The notes beneath the pieces were generated by a model that searched no databases, was not told the DNA's origin, and worked only from the letters and a program-made list of their open reading frames with translations. From positions 806,001 through 870,000 of the forward strand of contig CAVSKX010000004.1 in the NCBI GenBank assembly GCA_963728765.1: a stretch of DNA of 64,000 nucleotides, written 5' to 3'. Origin of the DNA: AC-32 sp963728765 (GTDB taxonomy: Bacteria; Actinomycetota; Thermoleophilia; Gaiellales; Gaiellaceae). Shown here in pieces: positions 57,345 to 64,000 of the stretch. Both the position numbers and the translations under genes were made by a program. Each line of letters begins with the position of its first letter. The stretch's first letter is position 1.

Positions 57345-57398
57345 AGCGATTTCGGGTTTTCCGCAGCGAGATCAGCCGGGCCCCGGATGCCGTGCCCG
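57345..57398 (+). promoter_or_regulatory. Shared box TTCGGGTTTTCCGCAGCGAGATC and GGATGCCGT in the divergent stress promoter region
   Basis: CGGGTTTTCCGCAG (57354-57367), GATC (57371-57374), 12 nt, then GATGCCGT. Related strings occur before the genes at 50869, 60897 (minus) and 61502 (minus). The 163-bp region separates the acyl-CoA synthetase operon from the first universal stress protein, so a regulator bound here could control both directions. Confidence 0.5.
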
Positions 57399-57438
57399 GC
57401 CACTCCGTCGAAGGTGTGGCCACGGAAGGAGGTTTTCG

Positions 57439-57882
57439 ATGAAGAAGATCCTCGTTGCAACCGACGACTCCGAGAGCGGTCGGCACGCCCTCGACGAGGC
57501 GCTCGAGCTGGCCGCGTCGACCGGCGCCGCCGTCACGATCCTCTACGTGCGTCACACGCCGTTGCCGGTGCTCGGCGATCCCTTCTACCAGCGCGCCCTG
57601 AGTGCGGAGTTGCGGAAGGCGAACGAGACGGTGACCATCGCGGCGGCAGTCGCACACGAGATGGACGTCGAGGCGGAGACCGAGGTGCTCGAGGGCGAAC
57701 CGGCGGACCGGATCCTCGAGCTGGCTCGCATGCGAGACGTCGACCTGATCGTGGTCGGCTCGCGCGGTCTCGGCCCGCTCACGGGAGCGTTGCTCGGCAG
57801 CGTCTCGCGCGAGGTCGTCCACCGCGCCGACCGGCCGGTGCTGGTCGCGGCGCAGCGGCACGCGCGACGGCGCGCAGCCTGA
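57439..57882 (+). CDS. Universal stress protein, UspA family (copy 1)
   Basis: 147 residues with GGAAGGAGG 6 nt before the ATG. ILVATDDSESGRHALDEAL at the start and the ATP-binding signature GSRGLGPLTGALLGSVSREVVHRADRPVLV (G-x2-G-x9-G-S) at the end, so it should bind ATP. It lies directly upstream of the histidine kinase (25 bp) and divergent from the acetate operon. In mycobacteria, such proteins are prominent in the DosR dormancy regulon. Confidence 0.93.
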   Translation: MKKILVATDDSESGRHALDEALELAASTGAAVTILYVRHTPLPVLGDPFYQRALSAELRKANETVTIAAAVAHEMDVEAETEVLEGEPADRILELARMRDVDLIVVGSRGLGPLTGALLGSVSREVVHRADRPVLVAAQRHARRRAA

Positions 57883-57885
57883 CGG

Positions 57886-57904
57886 GTCAGCGCAGTACGC
57901 TGAC
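57886..57904 (+). promoter_or_regulatory. Hairpin and putative -10 (TACGCT) before the histidine kinase
   Basis: GTCAGCG-CAGTA-CGCTGAC (7-bp arms) contains TACGCT at 57896-57901, 6 nt before GTG 57908. The kinase may have its own leaderless promoter overlapped by this palindrome, which could serve as an operator. Confidence 0.45.
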
Positions 57905-57907
57905 TCC

Positions 57908-59539
57908 GTGGAGTCGGCGTCGCCAAGCGAGCCGCGCCTGCGGGCCCTGCTGGAGGCCGGGATGGCCCTGTCCTCGGAGCTCTCGCTCGACAGCCTCCTG
58001 CAGCATCTCACCGAGCTCGCCGCCGAGCTGACGGGCGCGCGCTACGCAGCACTCGGCGTGATCGACCCGACCGGATCGCGCCTCGAGCGGTTCATTACCC
58101 ACGGCGTCGACGACGAGACGCGCGCCGCCATCGGCAACCCGCCCCACGGCCGCGGAATCCTCGGCGCGCTGATCCACGACGCGCGGCCGCTGCGGCTGCA
58201 CGCGATCACCGACGACCCACGCTCCGTCGGCTTCCCGGCGAACCACCCTCCGATGACGACCTTCCTCGGGGTCCCGATCCTGCTGCGCGGCTTCGCCTAC
58301 GGCAACCTCTACCTGACCGAGAAGGCGGGGGACGAAGACTTCACCGAGGCCGACCAGGAGCTGGTCGGCGTGCTCGCTTCCCAGGCCGCTGTCGCGATCG
58401 AGAACGCGCGCCTGTACGAGGCCTCGACACGCTGGTCGCGCCAGCTCGAGTCGCTCATCGAGGTCAGCAGCGCCCTCGCGCGCGAGACCGACGTCGACGT
58501 GCTGCTCGAGCTCGTGGCGCACCGGCTGCGCGAGTTGCTCGAAGCCCGGCTGGTAGTCGTCGCGCTCCCCGCCGGGCCGGAGACACTCCGCGTCGTCACG
58601 GCCGCGGGCGAAAGTGCCGATCTCGTCCTCGGCGAGACGATCAAGCGCTCGGAAACAAAGGCCGGGCGCGTTCTCGAACGCGGACACAGCGAACGGGTCG
58701 ACTCGCTGCTCGACGACCGCGAGGTGAACATCGAGTTCACGCGCCGCATCCAGGCTCGCGCGGGCCTGTGGGTGCCGCTGCTCGTCCACGGGCGGCCGAT
58801 CGGCGTCATGACGGCCTACGACAAGGTCACCGCGCCCGACGCGCGGTTCGACCCGGACGACGTCCGCCTCGCAGAGACCTTCGCCTCGCGCGCGGCGTTC
58901 GCCGTCGAGCTGTCGGAACGCGTCGAGCGAGACGCACTGCGGCGGATCGTCGCGGCGCAGGAGCTCGAGCGGCAGCGGCTCGCCCGGGAGCTGCACGACG
59001 AGACCGGGCAGGCGTTGACGTCGATCCTGCTCGGCCTGAAGCACCTGGAGGGAGTCGAGCCCGAATCCGTCGCACGGCTGCGCGAGCTGGTGGTGGCCAC
59101 GCTGCAGGACGTGCGCCGGCTGGCCCTAGAGCTGCGCCCGAAAGTGCTCGACGACTTCGGCCTCGCGCCGGCACTCGAGCGATTGACGGCGAGCTTCGCC
59201 GAGCAGACCGGGGTCGAGGTCGACCTCGAGGCCGGAGCGATCACCGACCGCCTGCCGACGGAGATCGAGACCGCGATCTACCGCGTCGTCCAGGAGTCGC
59301 TCACGAACGTCGTCAAGCATTCCCATGCGCAGCGCGTAAGCGTGCTCGTTACGCGCGCGGATGGGAGGATCAAAGCTGTGATCGAGGACGACGGCACGGG
59401 CTTCGACCCGCAGGCCGCCACCGGAGACGGCATCGGCCTGATCGGCATGCGCGAGCGGATCGAGCTGCTCGACGGAACGCTGGCGGTCGAGTCGAGCGGG
59501 TCGAGCGGCACGACGGTGGCTCTGGAGGTGCCGGTCTGA
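57908..59539 (+). CDS. DosS/DevS-like GAF-GAF sensor histidine kinase
   Basis: 543 residues from GTG 57908. GAF-A about 25-170 with GVIDPTGSRLERFITHG and SVGFPANHPPMTTFLGVPI; GAF-B about 185-335; HisKA_3 dimerisation domain with phospho-accepting H363 in RQRLARELHDETGQAL; HATPase_c with ESLTNVVKHSHA and DDGTGFDPQA. His113 in NHPPM and Tyr135 in GNLYLT are 22 residues apart, the same as the heme ligand His149 and distal Tyr171 of DosS. It is therefore a likely heme-based oxygen, NO or redox sensor. No membrane helix. Cognate regulator follows with a 4-bp overlap. Confidence 0.92.
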   Translation: MESASPSEPRLRALLEAGMALSSELSLDSLLQHLTELAAELTGARYAALGVIDPTGSRLERFITHGVDDETRAAIGNPPHGRGILGALIHDARPLRLHAITDDPRSVGFPANHPPMTTFLGVPILLRGFAYGNLYLTEKAGDEDFTEADQELVGVLASQAAVAIENARLYEASTRWSRQLESLIEVSSALARETDVDVLLELVAHRLRELLEARLVVVALPAGPETLRVVTAAGESADLVLGETIKRSETKAGRVLERGHSERVDSLLDDREVNIEFTRRIQARAGLWVPLLVHGRPIGVMTAYDKVTAPDARFDPDDVRLAETFASRAAFAVELSERVERDALRRIVAAQELERQRLARELHDETGQALTSILLGLKHLEGVEPESVARLRELVVATLQDVRRLALELRPKVLDDFGLAPALERLTASFAEQTGVEVDLEAGAITDRLPTEIETAIYRVVQESLTNVVKHSHAQRVSVLVTRADGRIKAVIEDDGTGFDPQAATGDGIGLIGMRERIELLDGTLAVESSGSSGTTVALEVPV

Positions 59540-60183
59540 GCACACGCGTCCTGATCGTCGACGACCACGCCGTGGTGCGCTCGGGCCTGAAGCTCGTGCT
59601 GGAGGCGGACGAAGGGATCGAGCCCGTCGGCGAGGCCGGTAGCGCCCGCGACGCGATCTTCGAGGCGCGCGCGCTCAAGCCCGACGTGATCCTGCTCGAC
59701 GTCGTGATGCCCGACCGGAGCGGCCTCGACATCATCCCGACGCTGCTGCACGAAAACCCCGACACGAAGATCCTCGTGCTCTCGATGCAGGACGACCCGC
59801 GCTACGTGCGCGAGGCCTTCGACGTCGGCGCGAGCGGCTACGTCTTGAAGGAGGCGGCCGACAGCGAGGTCGTCGCCGCGGTGCGGGAGGTGGCCGGCGG
59901 CGGCCGCTACGTCGACCCCGAGCTCGGCGCGCGCCTGGTCGCCGCGGAGTCGGCGGAGCGCAAACGCGCCGAGGAGGACCCGCTCTCGGAGCGGGAGGGC
60001 GAAGTGCTGCGGCTGCTCGCGCTCGGCCACACGAACCAGGAGATCGCGAAGCAGCTCTTCATCTCGGTGCGCACGGCCGAGACGCACCGCGCGCACATCA
60101 TGCAGAAGCTCCGGCTCTCGAGCCGGGCCGAGCTCGTCCGCTACGCGCTCGACCGCGGGCTGCTCGAAGATCACCCAGAGTAG
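59536..60183 (+). CDS. NarL/LuxR-family response regulator (DosR-like)
   Basis: 215 residues from CTG 59536, which overlaps the kinase stop (CTGA) and has GGAGG 7 nt upstream (59524-59528); no ATG, GTG or TTG exists in a possible position. REC domain VLIVDDHAVVRSGL with phospho-acceptor D55 in VILLDVVMPD, and a LuxR helix-turn-helix LSEREGEVLRLLALGHTNQEIAKQLFIS with RTAETHRAHIMQKL. It is the evident partner of the DosS-like kinase. Confidence 0.93.
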   Translation: MSTRVLIVDDHAVVRSGLKLVLEADEGIEPVGEAGSARDAIFEARALKPDVILLDVVMPDRSGLDIIPTLLHENPDTKILVLSMQDDPRYVREAFDVGASGYVLKEAADSEVVAAVREVAGGGRYVDPELGARLVAAESAERKRAEEDPLSEREGEVLRLLALGHTNQEIAKQLFISVRTAETHRAHIMQKLRLSSRAELVRYALDRGLLEDHPE

Positions 60184-60186
60184 GCG

Positions 60187-60210
60187 AAGGGCCGCCCGGA
60201 GGCGGCCCTT
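60187..60210 (+). terminator. Bidirectional terminator between the response regulator and a membrane protein gene
   Basis: AAGGGCCGCC-CGGA-GGCGGCCCTT, 10-bp perfect stem, 3 bp after the regulator stop and 21 bp from the stop of the convergent gene; followed by GCCGTTT on the plus strand. Confidence 0.75.
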
Positions 60211-60231
60211 GCCGTTTGCGACGGAGGAGCT

Positions 60232-60897
60232 TTATGCCCTGGCGGCGACTCCGCCCCGGGGCGTTTCCTTGTGCCCGAGGCCGAAGGCCGGCTTTCCCTC
60301 CAGCGCGCCGCCGATCGCCAGGATCCCGAAGCCGATCCCCGCGAGGAGCAGTGCCACGCCCATCGCGATTCCGAAGAGCGAGACCTGCTCTGCCATGTAG
60401 CTCGTGTTCAGCGCGGTCGAGAGCGCGGTCTCGGTCACCCAGAGGTTGCGCGCGCCGTTGTCGACCGGCTGCTTCGTCGTCGGGTCCACGAGCGCGTACT
60501 GCTCGTCGCTCGTCGCGCCGTGGCCGTCGGTGAACTTGGCAGGCGTGCCAGGCTTTGCCATGAAGCGGCCCATCTGCGCGTACGTCAGGCCGCCTGTGGC
60601 CTCCAGCGCGTGGATCCGCATGTAGCCCGCGAACGCGCGCGCCTCGTCGCCCGTGTCGATCTTCTTCCCGGCGACCGACATCGTCGGGAAGCTGATCTGG
60701 TCGACGGCGAGGCCGGCCTTCGCGGCCTCGTCCTTGATGGCCGTCGGCGTCATGTCGGGCGAGCCGACGATCTGCTCCTGGTTGAGGCTCGACTGGACGG
60801 TGTCGCGCCCGTTGAGGCCGACCACGATCGACGTGATGCCGAACGCGACCAGGATCACGGCTGCGACGATGCCGCCGATCTCGAAGAACTTTCTCAT
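60232..60897 (-). CDS. Two-helix membrane protein of the stress module, unknown function
   Basis: 221 residues, ATG 60897 with GAAGGAGA upstream. One helix near each end (GGIVAAVILVAFGITSIVVGL and FGIAMGVALLLAGIGFGILAIG), and an extracytoplasmic domain of about 130 residues with EEQIVGSPDMTP-like and GDEARAFAGYMRIHALEATGG, ARNLWVTETALSTALNTSYMAEQ. Proteins with this two-helix plan are frequent in actinobacteria and lack a known role. It shares upstream boxes with the stress proteins. Confidence 0.78.
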   Translation of the reverse strand: MRKFFEIGGIVAAVILVAFGITSIVVGLNGRDTVQSSLNQEQIVGSPDMTPTAIKDEAAKAGLAVDQISFPTMSVAGKKIDTGDEARAFAGYMRIHALEATGGLTYAQMGRFMAKPGTPAKFTDGHGATSDEQYALVDPTTKQPVDNGARNLWVTETALSTALNTSYMAEQVSLFGIAMGVALLLAGIGFGILAIGGALEGKPAFGLGHKETPRGGVAARA

Positions 60898-60973
60898 CGT
60901 TCTCTCCTTCCGTCGCGGCCGAGACTTTGACCACTCGACCTTTATTGGCGGAGTGTGAGCGCAGCCGCCCCAA

Positions 60974-61039
60974 GCGCCATCCGTAGCGAGCCGGGAACTC
61001 GCTGCGGGCGATCCCGGCTTTCGTTGCGGGTTTCCCGCA
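60974..61039 (-). promoter_or_regulatory. Shared boxes upstream of the two-helix membrane protein
   Basis: Palindrome TGCGGG-TTT-CCCGCA at 61025-61039 and, read on the minus strand, CCCGCAGCGAG followed 15 nt later by GGATGGCGC (60974-60982). CCGCAGCGAG is identical to the box before the first universal stress protein. Confidence 0.5.
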
Positions 61040-61043
61040 TCGG

Positions 61044-61502
61044 TCAGACCGCGGCGGAGGCGTGCTGCCGCGCGGCGATACCGCGCACGACCAGCACCGG
61101 CCGGCGCGCCTCGCGCAGCACGCCACGGGAGACGCTGCCGAGGAAGGCGCTCGCGACGGCGCCGTGACCACGGGAGCCGATGACGATCAGGTCGGCGTCG
61201 ATCGTGTCCGCGTAGGCGACGATCTCGTCGACCGCCCCGCCGCGCAGCAGCCGGGCGTGCGCCGCGACGCCGGCCTCGTCCGCCTGCTCTCTCGCGCGCT
61301 CGAGCGGCTCGAACTCCTCGTCGGTGACCTCGTGCGGCGTGGACGCGGTGAGACCGAAGCCGCCGGTCGGCGCGACGTCGAGGGCGGGCACTACCAGCAC
61401 GAACGTCGCGACCGCATGCTGGTCGGCGGCGAGCTCGAGGCCGAAGTCGACGGCCTCCTGCGCAGACGGCGAGCCGTCGGTTGCGATCAGGATCCTCTTC
61501 AT
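61044..61502 (-). CDS. Universal stress protein, UspA family (copy 2)
   Basis: 152 residues from ATG 61502 (GAAGGAGG upstream; the longer frame to 61571 is non-coding leader). ILIATDGSPSAQEAVDFGLEL at the start, ATP motif GSRGHGAVASAFLGSVSRGVLREARRPVLV at the end. Its leader resembles that of copy 1 (TCGAAGG, then the GAAGGAGG site). It lies between the sigma factor and the membrane protein, all in one direction. Confidence 0.93.
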   Translation of the reverse strand: MKRILIATDGSPSAQEAVDFGLELAADQHAVATFVLVVPALDVAPTGGFGLTASTPHEVTDEEFEPLERAREQADEAGVAAHARLLRGGAVDEIVAYADTIDADLIVIGSRGHGAVASAFLGSVSRGVLREARRPVLVVRGIAARQHASAAV

Positions 61503-61551
61503 GGCTGCCTCCTTCGGTGGTGGCCCTTCGAGGGTCGCCTCGTTCGGGCCA

Positions 61552-61599
61552 GGACGCATCAGGCCACGCACTGATCGCGACTTCGGTAGTTCGCCGCAG
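61552..61599 (-). promoter_or_regulatory. Shared box upstream of universal stress protein copy 2
   Basis: On the minus strand GATC, 12 nt, GATGCGTCC (61552-61576), the same spacing as GATC-12-GATGCCGT before copy 1; TTCGGTAGTTCGCCGCAG (61582-61599) resembles the CGGGTTTTCCGCAG box. Confidence 0.4.
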
Positions 61600-61625
61600 C
61601 CTTGATCGGCACCCTCAGAAGGTGG

Positions 61626-62393
61626 TCACGGCCGCAGAACGGGCTCGAGCTCGTCGCGGAGCGCGCGGAGCGCGTCCCGCCCGAGCGTCTGGGCGCGGCG
61701 AGACGAGAGACCGAGCTCCTGCGCCGCATCGGCGGCGTTTGCGGCGCCGCCGGCTCCCCAGCGGGCTGCGACGACGCGGCGCTGCCGTGGCGGCAGGTTT
61801 GCGAGCGCGCTCCTCAGCGACGCCCTACGTTCACCGGCGAGGGTCTCGGCCTGCGGATCCTTGACGGCCGGGTCGGCGACCAGCGCCTCGAGCGCCGAGC
61901 CATCCGGGAGGACAGGCGTATCGAGCGACAACGGCGCCTGTGTCGCCAGGCGGGCCTCGAGCACCGCCTCGAGCGACAGGCCGGTCGCTGCCGCGAGCTC
62001 GCCAAGCGTCGGCCGCTTCCCGGCGGCCACGATTCGGGCCTCGGCTCGATCGAGCGCGCGCCGCCGCTCGACGAGCTGCTTGGGAAGCCGGATCAGCCGC
62101 GCTTGATTCGTGAGCGCGTTGCGCATCGCGCGGCGGATGCGGAAGCGAGCGAAGGCCGCGAAATCGGGGCCGCGGGCCGAGTCGTAGCGGTCGATCGCCT
62201 CGAGCAGCCCGAGCGAGCCCTCCTGGACGAGGTCGTCGAACGGCAGGCCGTAGCCGAGGTAGCGCCGCGCGAGGGAGCGAATCAGCGGAAGGTAACTACG
62301 AACGAGGCGGTCCTGCGCGCCACGGTCACCACGGCCCGCCGCCCGCAGGAGCTTGCGCAGGCGGAGCGCATCACGGGAGCTGCGATCAGGCAT
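61626..62393 (-). CDS. Sigma-70 family RNA polymerase sigma factor (group 3, stress type)
   Basis: 255 residues. Region 2: YLPLIRSLARRYLGYGLPFDDLVQEGSLGLLEAIDRYD and FAAFARFRIRRAMRNAL; region 3 around KRPTLGELAAATGLSLEAVLEA; region 4 with LPPRQRRVVAARWGAGGAANAADAAQELGLSSRRAQTL. The lack of region 1.1 and the size point to a SigB/SigF/WhiG-like alternative sigma. No anti-sigma gene is next to it. Position beside two stress proteins suggests they are targets, which is inference. Confidence 0.9.
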   Translation of the reverse strand: MPDRSSRDALRLRKLLRAAGRGDRGAQDRLVRSYLPLIRSLARRYLGYGLPFDDLVQEGSLGLLEAIDRYDSARGPDFAAFARFRIRRAMRNALTNQARLIRLPKQLVERRRALDRAEARIVAAGKRPTLGELAAATGLSLEAVLEARLATQAPLSLDTPVLPDGSALEALVADPAVKDPQAETLAGERRASLRSALANLPPRQRRVVAARWGAGGAANAADAAQELGLSSRRAQTLGRDALRALRDELEPVLRP

Positions 62394-62495
62394 TTCCTGT
62401 GTCGATCGTAGGACCGCGAAGCGTCCGCTGCATCGGCGAAAGCCCCGCGTTCTCTGCGGTCGATTACGGACGGCGCCCGCAGCACCTCAAGCGGC

Positions 62496-62524
62496 CGGTG
62501 TGGGCGCCTGGGGCGCCCACACCG
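62496..62524 (-). terminator. Hairpin after the cyclic-diphosphoglycerate synthetase gene
   Basis: CGGTGTGGGCGCC-TGG-GGCGCCCACACCG, 13-bp perfect stem, 20 bp past the stop of the gene at 62544. The rest of the 150-bp spacer to the sigma factor gene holds TACGAT 11 nt before the sigma ATG. Confidence 0.65.
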
Positions 62525-62543
62525 CGTGTCGCTCTCAGCGCGG

Positions 62544-63893
62544 TCAGCCGACGACGAACAGTTCGGCGCGCGTCGACCGGGCCTGGTGGACGATCGGCTT
62601 CACGACGTCGGCGATGGTCGGTTCGCCAACCTCTTCGAGCTCGTACCGCACGTGGCGAATCGGGTGCTTCGACTCGATCAGCCGCGAGAGATCGATCGGC
62701 GTGCCGGTGACGACGATGTCGCAGTCGGCGGCGTTGAGCGTCTCCTCGAGCTCGTGGAGCTGCTCGTCCGAGTAGCCCATCGCGGGCAGCTCGTTCGTCA
62801 GTTGCGGCCACTTCTCGAAGACCTTCTTCAAGGAGCCGACCGCGAACGGCCGCGGGTCGACGATCTTCGCTGCGCCGGCCCTTCTCGCCGCCACGAGCCC
62901 GGCACCGAACGGCATCTCGCCGTGGGTCAGCGTGGGTCCGTCGTCGACGACGAGGACCAGCTTGCCGCGCAGGTCGGGTCCCGCCTCCAGCTCCGGTGGC
63001 GACTTGGCGAACACCAGCGTGGCCATCGGATTGACCGCTTCGACGTTCTCCACGATCTGCTCGACGCTGTGCGCCTCCGCCGAGTCGACCTTGTTGATCA
63101 CCACGACGTCGGCCATCCGCAGATTGGCCTCGCCTGGGTGGTAGCGGAGCTCGTGGCCCGGGCGCAGTGGGTCGGTGACGACGATCAGCAGGTCGGGCGC
63201 GTAGAACGGGAAGTCGTTGTTGCCGCCGTCCCAGATGACGACGTCTGCCTCCGTCTCCGCCTGCCTGAGAATCGCCTCGTAGTCGACGCCCGAGTACATG
63301 ACCATTCCCATGCGCACGGGCTCCTCGTACTCCTCGCGCTCCTCCACGGTCGCGTGCGAGGCGTCGATGTCTGCCAGCGTGGCGAAGCGCTGGACACGCA
63401 TCGCCTCGAGGTCGCCGTACGGCATCGGGTGCCGCACGACCGCGACCTCGAGCCCGGCGTCGAGCAGGGCCTGGCCCACCTTGCGGCTGGTCTGGCTCTT
63501 GCCGCAGCCGGTGCGCGTGGCGCAAACGGCGATCATGGGCTTCGACGAGTGCAGCATCGTCGCGTCGGGGCCCATCAGCCGAAAGTCGGCGCCGGCCGCG
63601 AGAGCGATCGACGCCTTGTGCATCACCGTCTCATGCCTGAGATCGGAGTAGGCGAGGATGACCTCGTCGACGTGGTGTGCGCGGATGAGCTGCGTCAGCT
63701 CGTCCTCCGGACGGATCGGGATCCCCTCGGGATACCGCAGCCCTGCGAGCGGCGGCGGGTAGGTCCGCTCGTCGATCCCCGGGACCTGCGTCGCGGTGAA
63801 CGCGACGACCTGCGTGTCGGCGTCGTTGCGGAACGCGACGTTGAAGTTGTGGAAGTCGCGTCCGCCGGCTCCCATGATGATGACCTTGCGCAT
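62544..63893 (-). CDS. Cyclic 2,3-diphosphoglycerate synthetase homologue
   Basis: 449 residues from ATG 63893 (AAAGGAGG 6 nt upstream; ATG 63929 is too early). N-terminal MRKVIIMGAGGRDFHNFN and VVAFTATQVPGIDERTYPP, then LAYSDLRHETVMHKASIALAAGADFRL, the P-loop RTGCGKSQTSRKVGQAL, a central VVIWDGGNNDFPFYAPDLLIVVTDP, and INKVDSA (GTPase-like). This architecture matches archaeal cyclic 2,3-diphosphoglycerate synthetase and its bacterial relatives. In methanogens the product is a thermoprotectant and phosphate store; its role in this bacterium is unknown. Confidence 0.85.
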   Translation of the reverse strand: MRKVIIMGAGGRDFHNFNVAFRNDADTQVVAFTATQVPGIDERTYPPPLAGLRYPEGIPIRPEDELTQLIRAHHVDEVILAYSDLRHETVMHKASIALAAGADFRLMGPDATMLHSSKPMIAVCATRTGCGKSQTSRKVGQALLDAGLEVAVVRHPMPYGDLEAMRVQRFATLADIDASHATVEEREEYEEPVRMGMVMYSGVDYEAILRQAETEADVVIWDGGNNDFPFYAPDLLIVVTDPLRPGHELRYHPGEANLRMADVVVINKVDSAEAHSVEQIVENVEAVNPMATLVFAKSPPELEAGPDLRGKLVLVVDDGPTLTHGEMPFGAGLVAARRAGAAKIVDPRPFAVGSLKKVFEKWPQLTNELPAMGYSDEQLHELEETLNAADCDIVVTGTPIDLSRLIESKHPIRHVRYELEEVGEPTIADVVKPIVHQARSTRAELFVVG

Positions 63894-63925
63894 CTCGTTC
63901 CTCCTTTCGGCGCTCCTCTTGTCCG

Positions 63926-64000
63926 TCACTCGATGCCGAGCCCGACGGGGCTCTTCCGCTCCGTGTCCCGCAGAGGCCGCAGAGGGCGCACGGGGCTCTT
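63926..64000 (-). CDS. Possible 3' end of an unidentified gene
   Basis: A minus-strand reading frame is open from the window edge to a TGA at 63926-63928, ending KSPVGLGIE; an earlier KSPV repeat comes from the 11-bp direct repeat ACGGGGCTCTT. It would end 32 bp before the synthetase start and may be an upstream operon member. Only 24 codons are visible, so this is a weak call. Confidence 0.35.
   Translation of the reverse strand, partial: KSPVRPLRPLRDTERKSPVGLGIE

Noticed and set aside
54729..58031. 1100-codon plus-strand open frame
   Set aside because: It is the antisense shadow of the acyl-CoA synthetase gene; the composition is Arg/Asp/Val-rich with no motif, and the minus-strand product has complete domains.

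Overview
The window is a GC-rich chromosomal segment that reads like a free-living high-GC Gram-positive bacterium, most likely an actinobacterium (my guess is the Thermoleophilia/Gaiellales-Solirubrobacterales side; inferred from gene content and style, not from a search). Supporting signs are the extreme GC bias, frequent GTG/TTG and probable CTG starts, many 4-bp NTGA gene overlaps, -10 boxes placed directly against start codons (leaderless genes), and a DosS/DosR-like redox two-component system. No rRNA, tRNA, CRISPR array, phage or insertion-sequence gene was seen.

Layout. 1-3.1 kb: peptide ABC transporter (partial DppB, binding protein, OppC). 3.3-9.0 kb: ATP synthase operon atpZ-atpI-atpB-E-F-H-A-G on the minus strand, without atpD and atpC, which normally follow atpG. 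9.0-20.5 kb: a conserved housekeeping block on the minus strand (rpmE, DUF1385, prfA, prmC, tsaC, glyA, upp, WecA-type transferase, then the atp genes), the same order known from Bacillus, interrupted by two alpha/beta hydrolases, an ArsR regulator, a metallo-beta-lactamase-fold enzyme and an MFS transporter. 20.5-25.1 kb: an electron-transfer flavoprotein operon (etfB, etfA, ETF dehydrogenase, PLP lyase). 25-40 kb: acyl-CoA metabolism (enoyl-CoA hydratase, a two-subunit B12 mutase with isobutyryl-CoA mutase active-site residues, cobalamin adenosyltransferase, acyl-CoA dehydrogenase, hydroxyacyl-CoA dehydrogenase, thiolase) mixed with an M23 peptidase, a collagen-like surface protein, an HD-GYP regulator and an M42 peptidase.

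40.6-46.8 kb: a complete trp operon (leader peptide with three Trp codons, attenuator, trpE-G-D-CF-B-A). 46.9-51.2 kb: small genes including a broken methyltransferase, an alcohol dehydrogenase, an M15 peptidase and an L,D-transpeptidase. 51.2-62.4 kb: an apparent low-oxygen/stress module: acetate kinase, phosphoketolase and a GNAT-fused ADP-forming acyl-CoA synthetase in one operon, two universal stress proteins, a DosS-like GAF-GAF histidine kinase with the heme-ligand spacing of DosS, a NarL-type regulator, a two-helix membrane protein and a sigma factor, with shared upstream sequence boxes. 62.5-63.9 kb: a cyclic 2,3-diphosphoglycerate synthetase homologue.

Scattered through the first 35 kb only are 12 copies of a two-hairpin intergenic repeat, often touching the stop codon of the gene before it. 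Two genes carry frameshifts (a metallo-beta-lactamase-fold gene at 27.4-28.2 kb and a methyltransferase at 46.9-47.6 kb), so either decay or sequence errors are present. The genes fit an aerobic heterotroph that oxidises short acyl-CoAs through ETF to the quinone pool, makes its own tryptophan, and switches to an acetyl-phosphate/acetate mode with stress proteins when oxygen or redox state changes.
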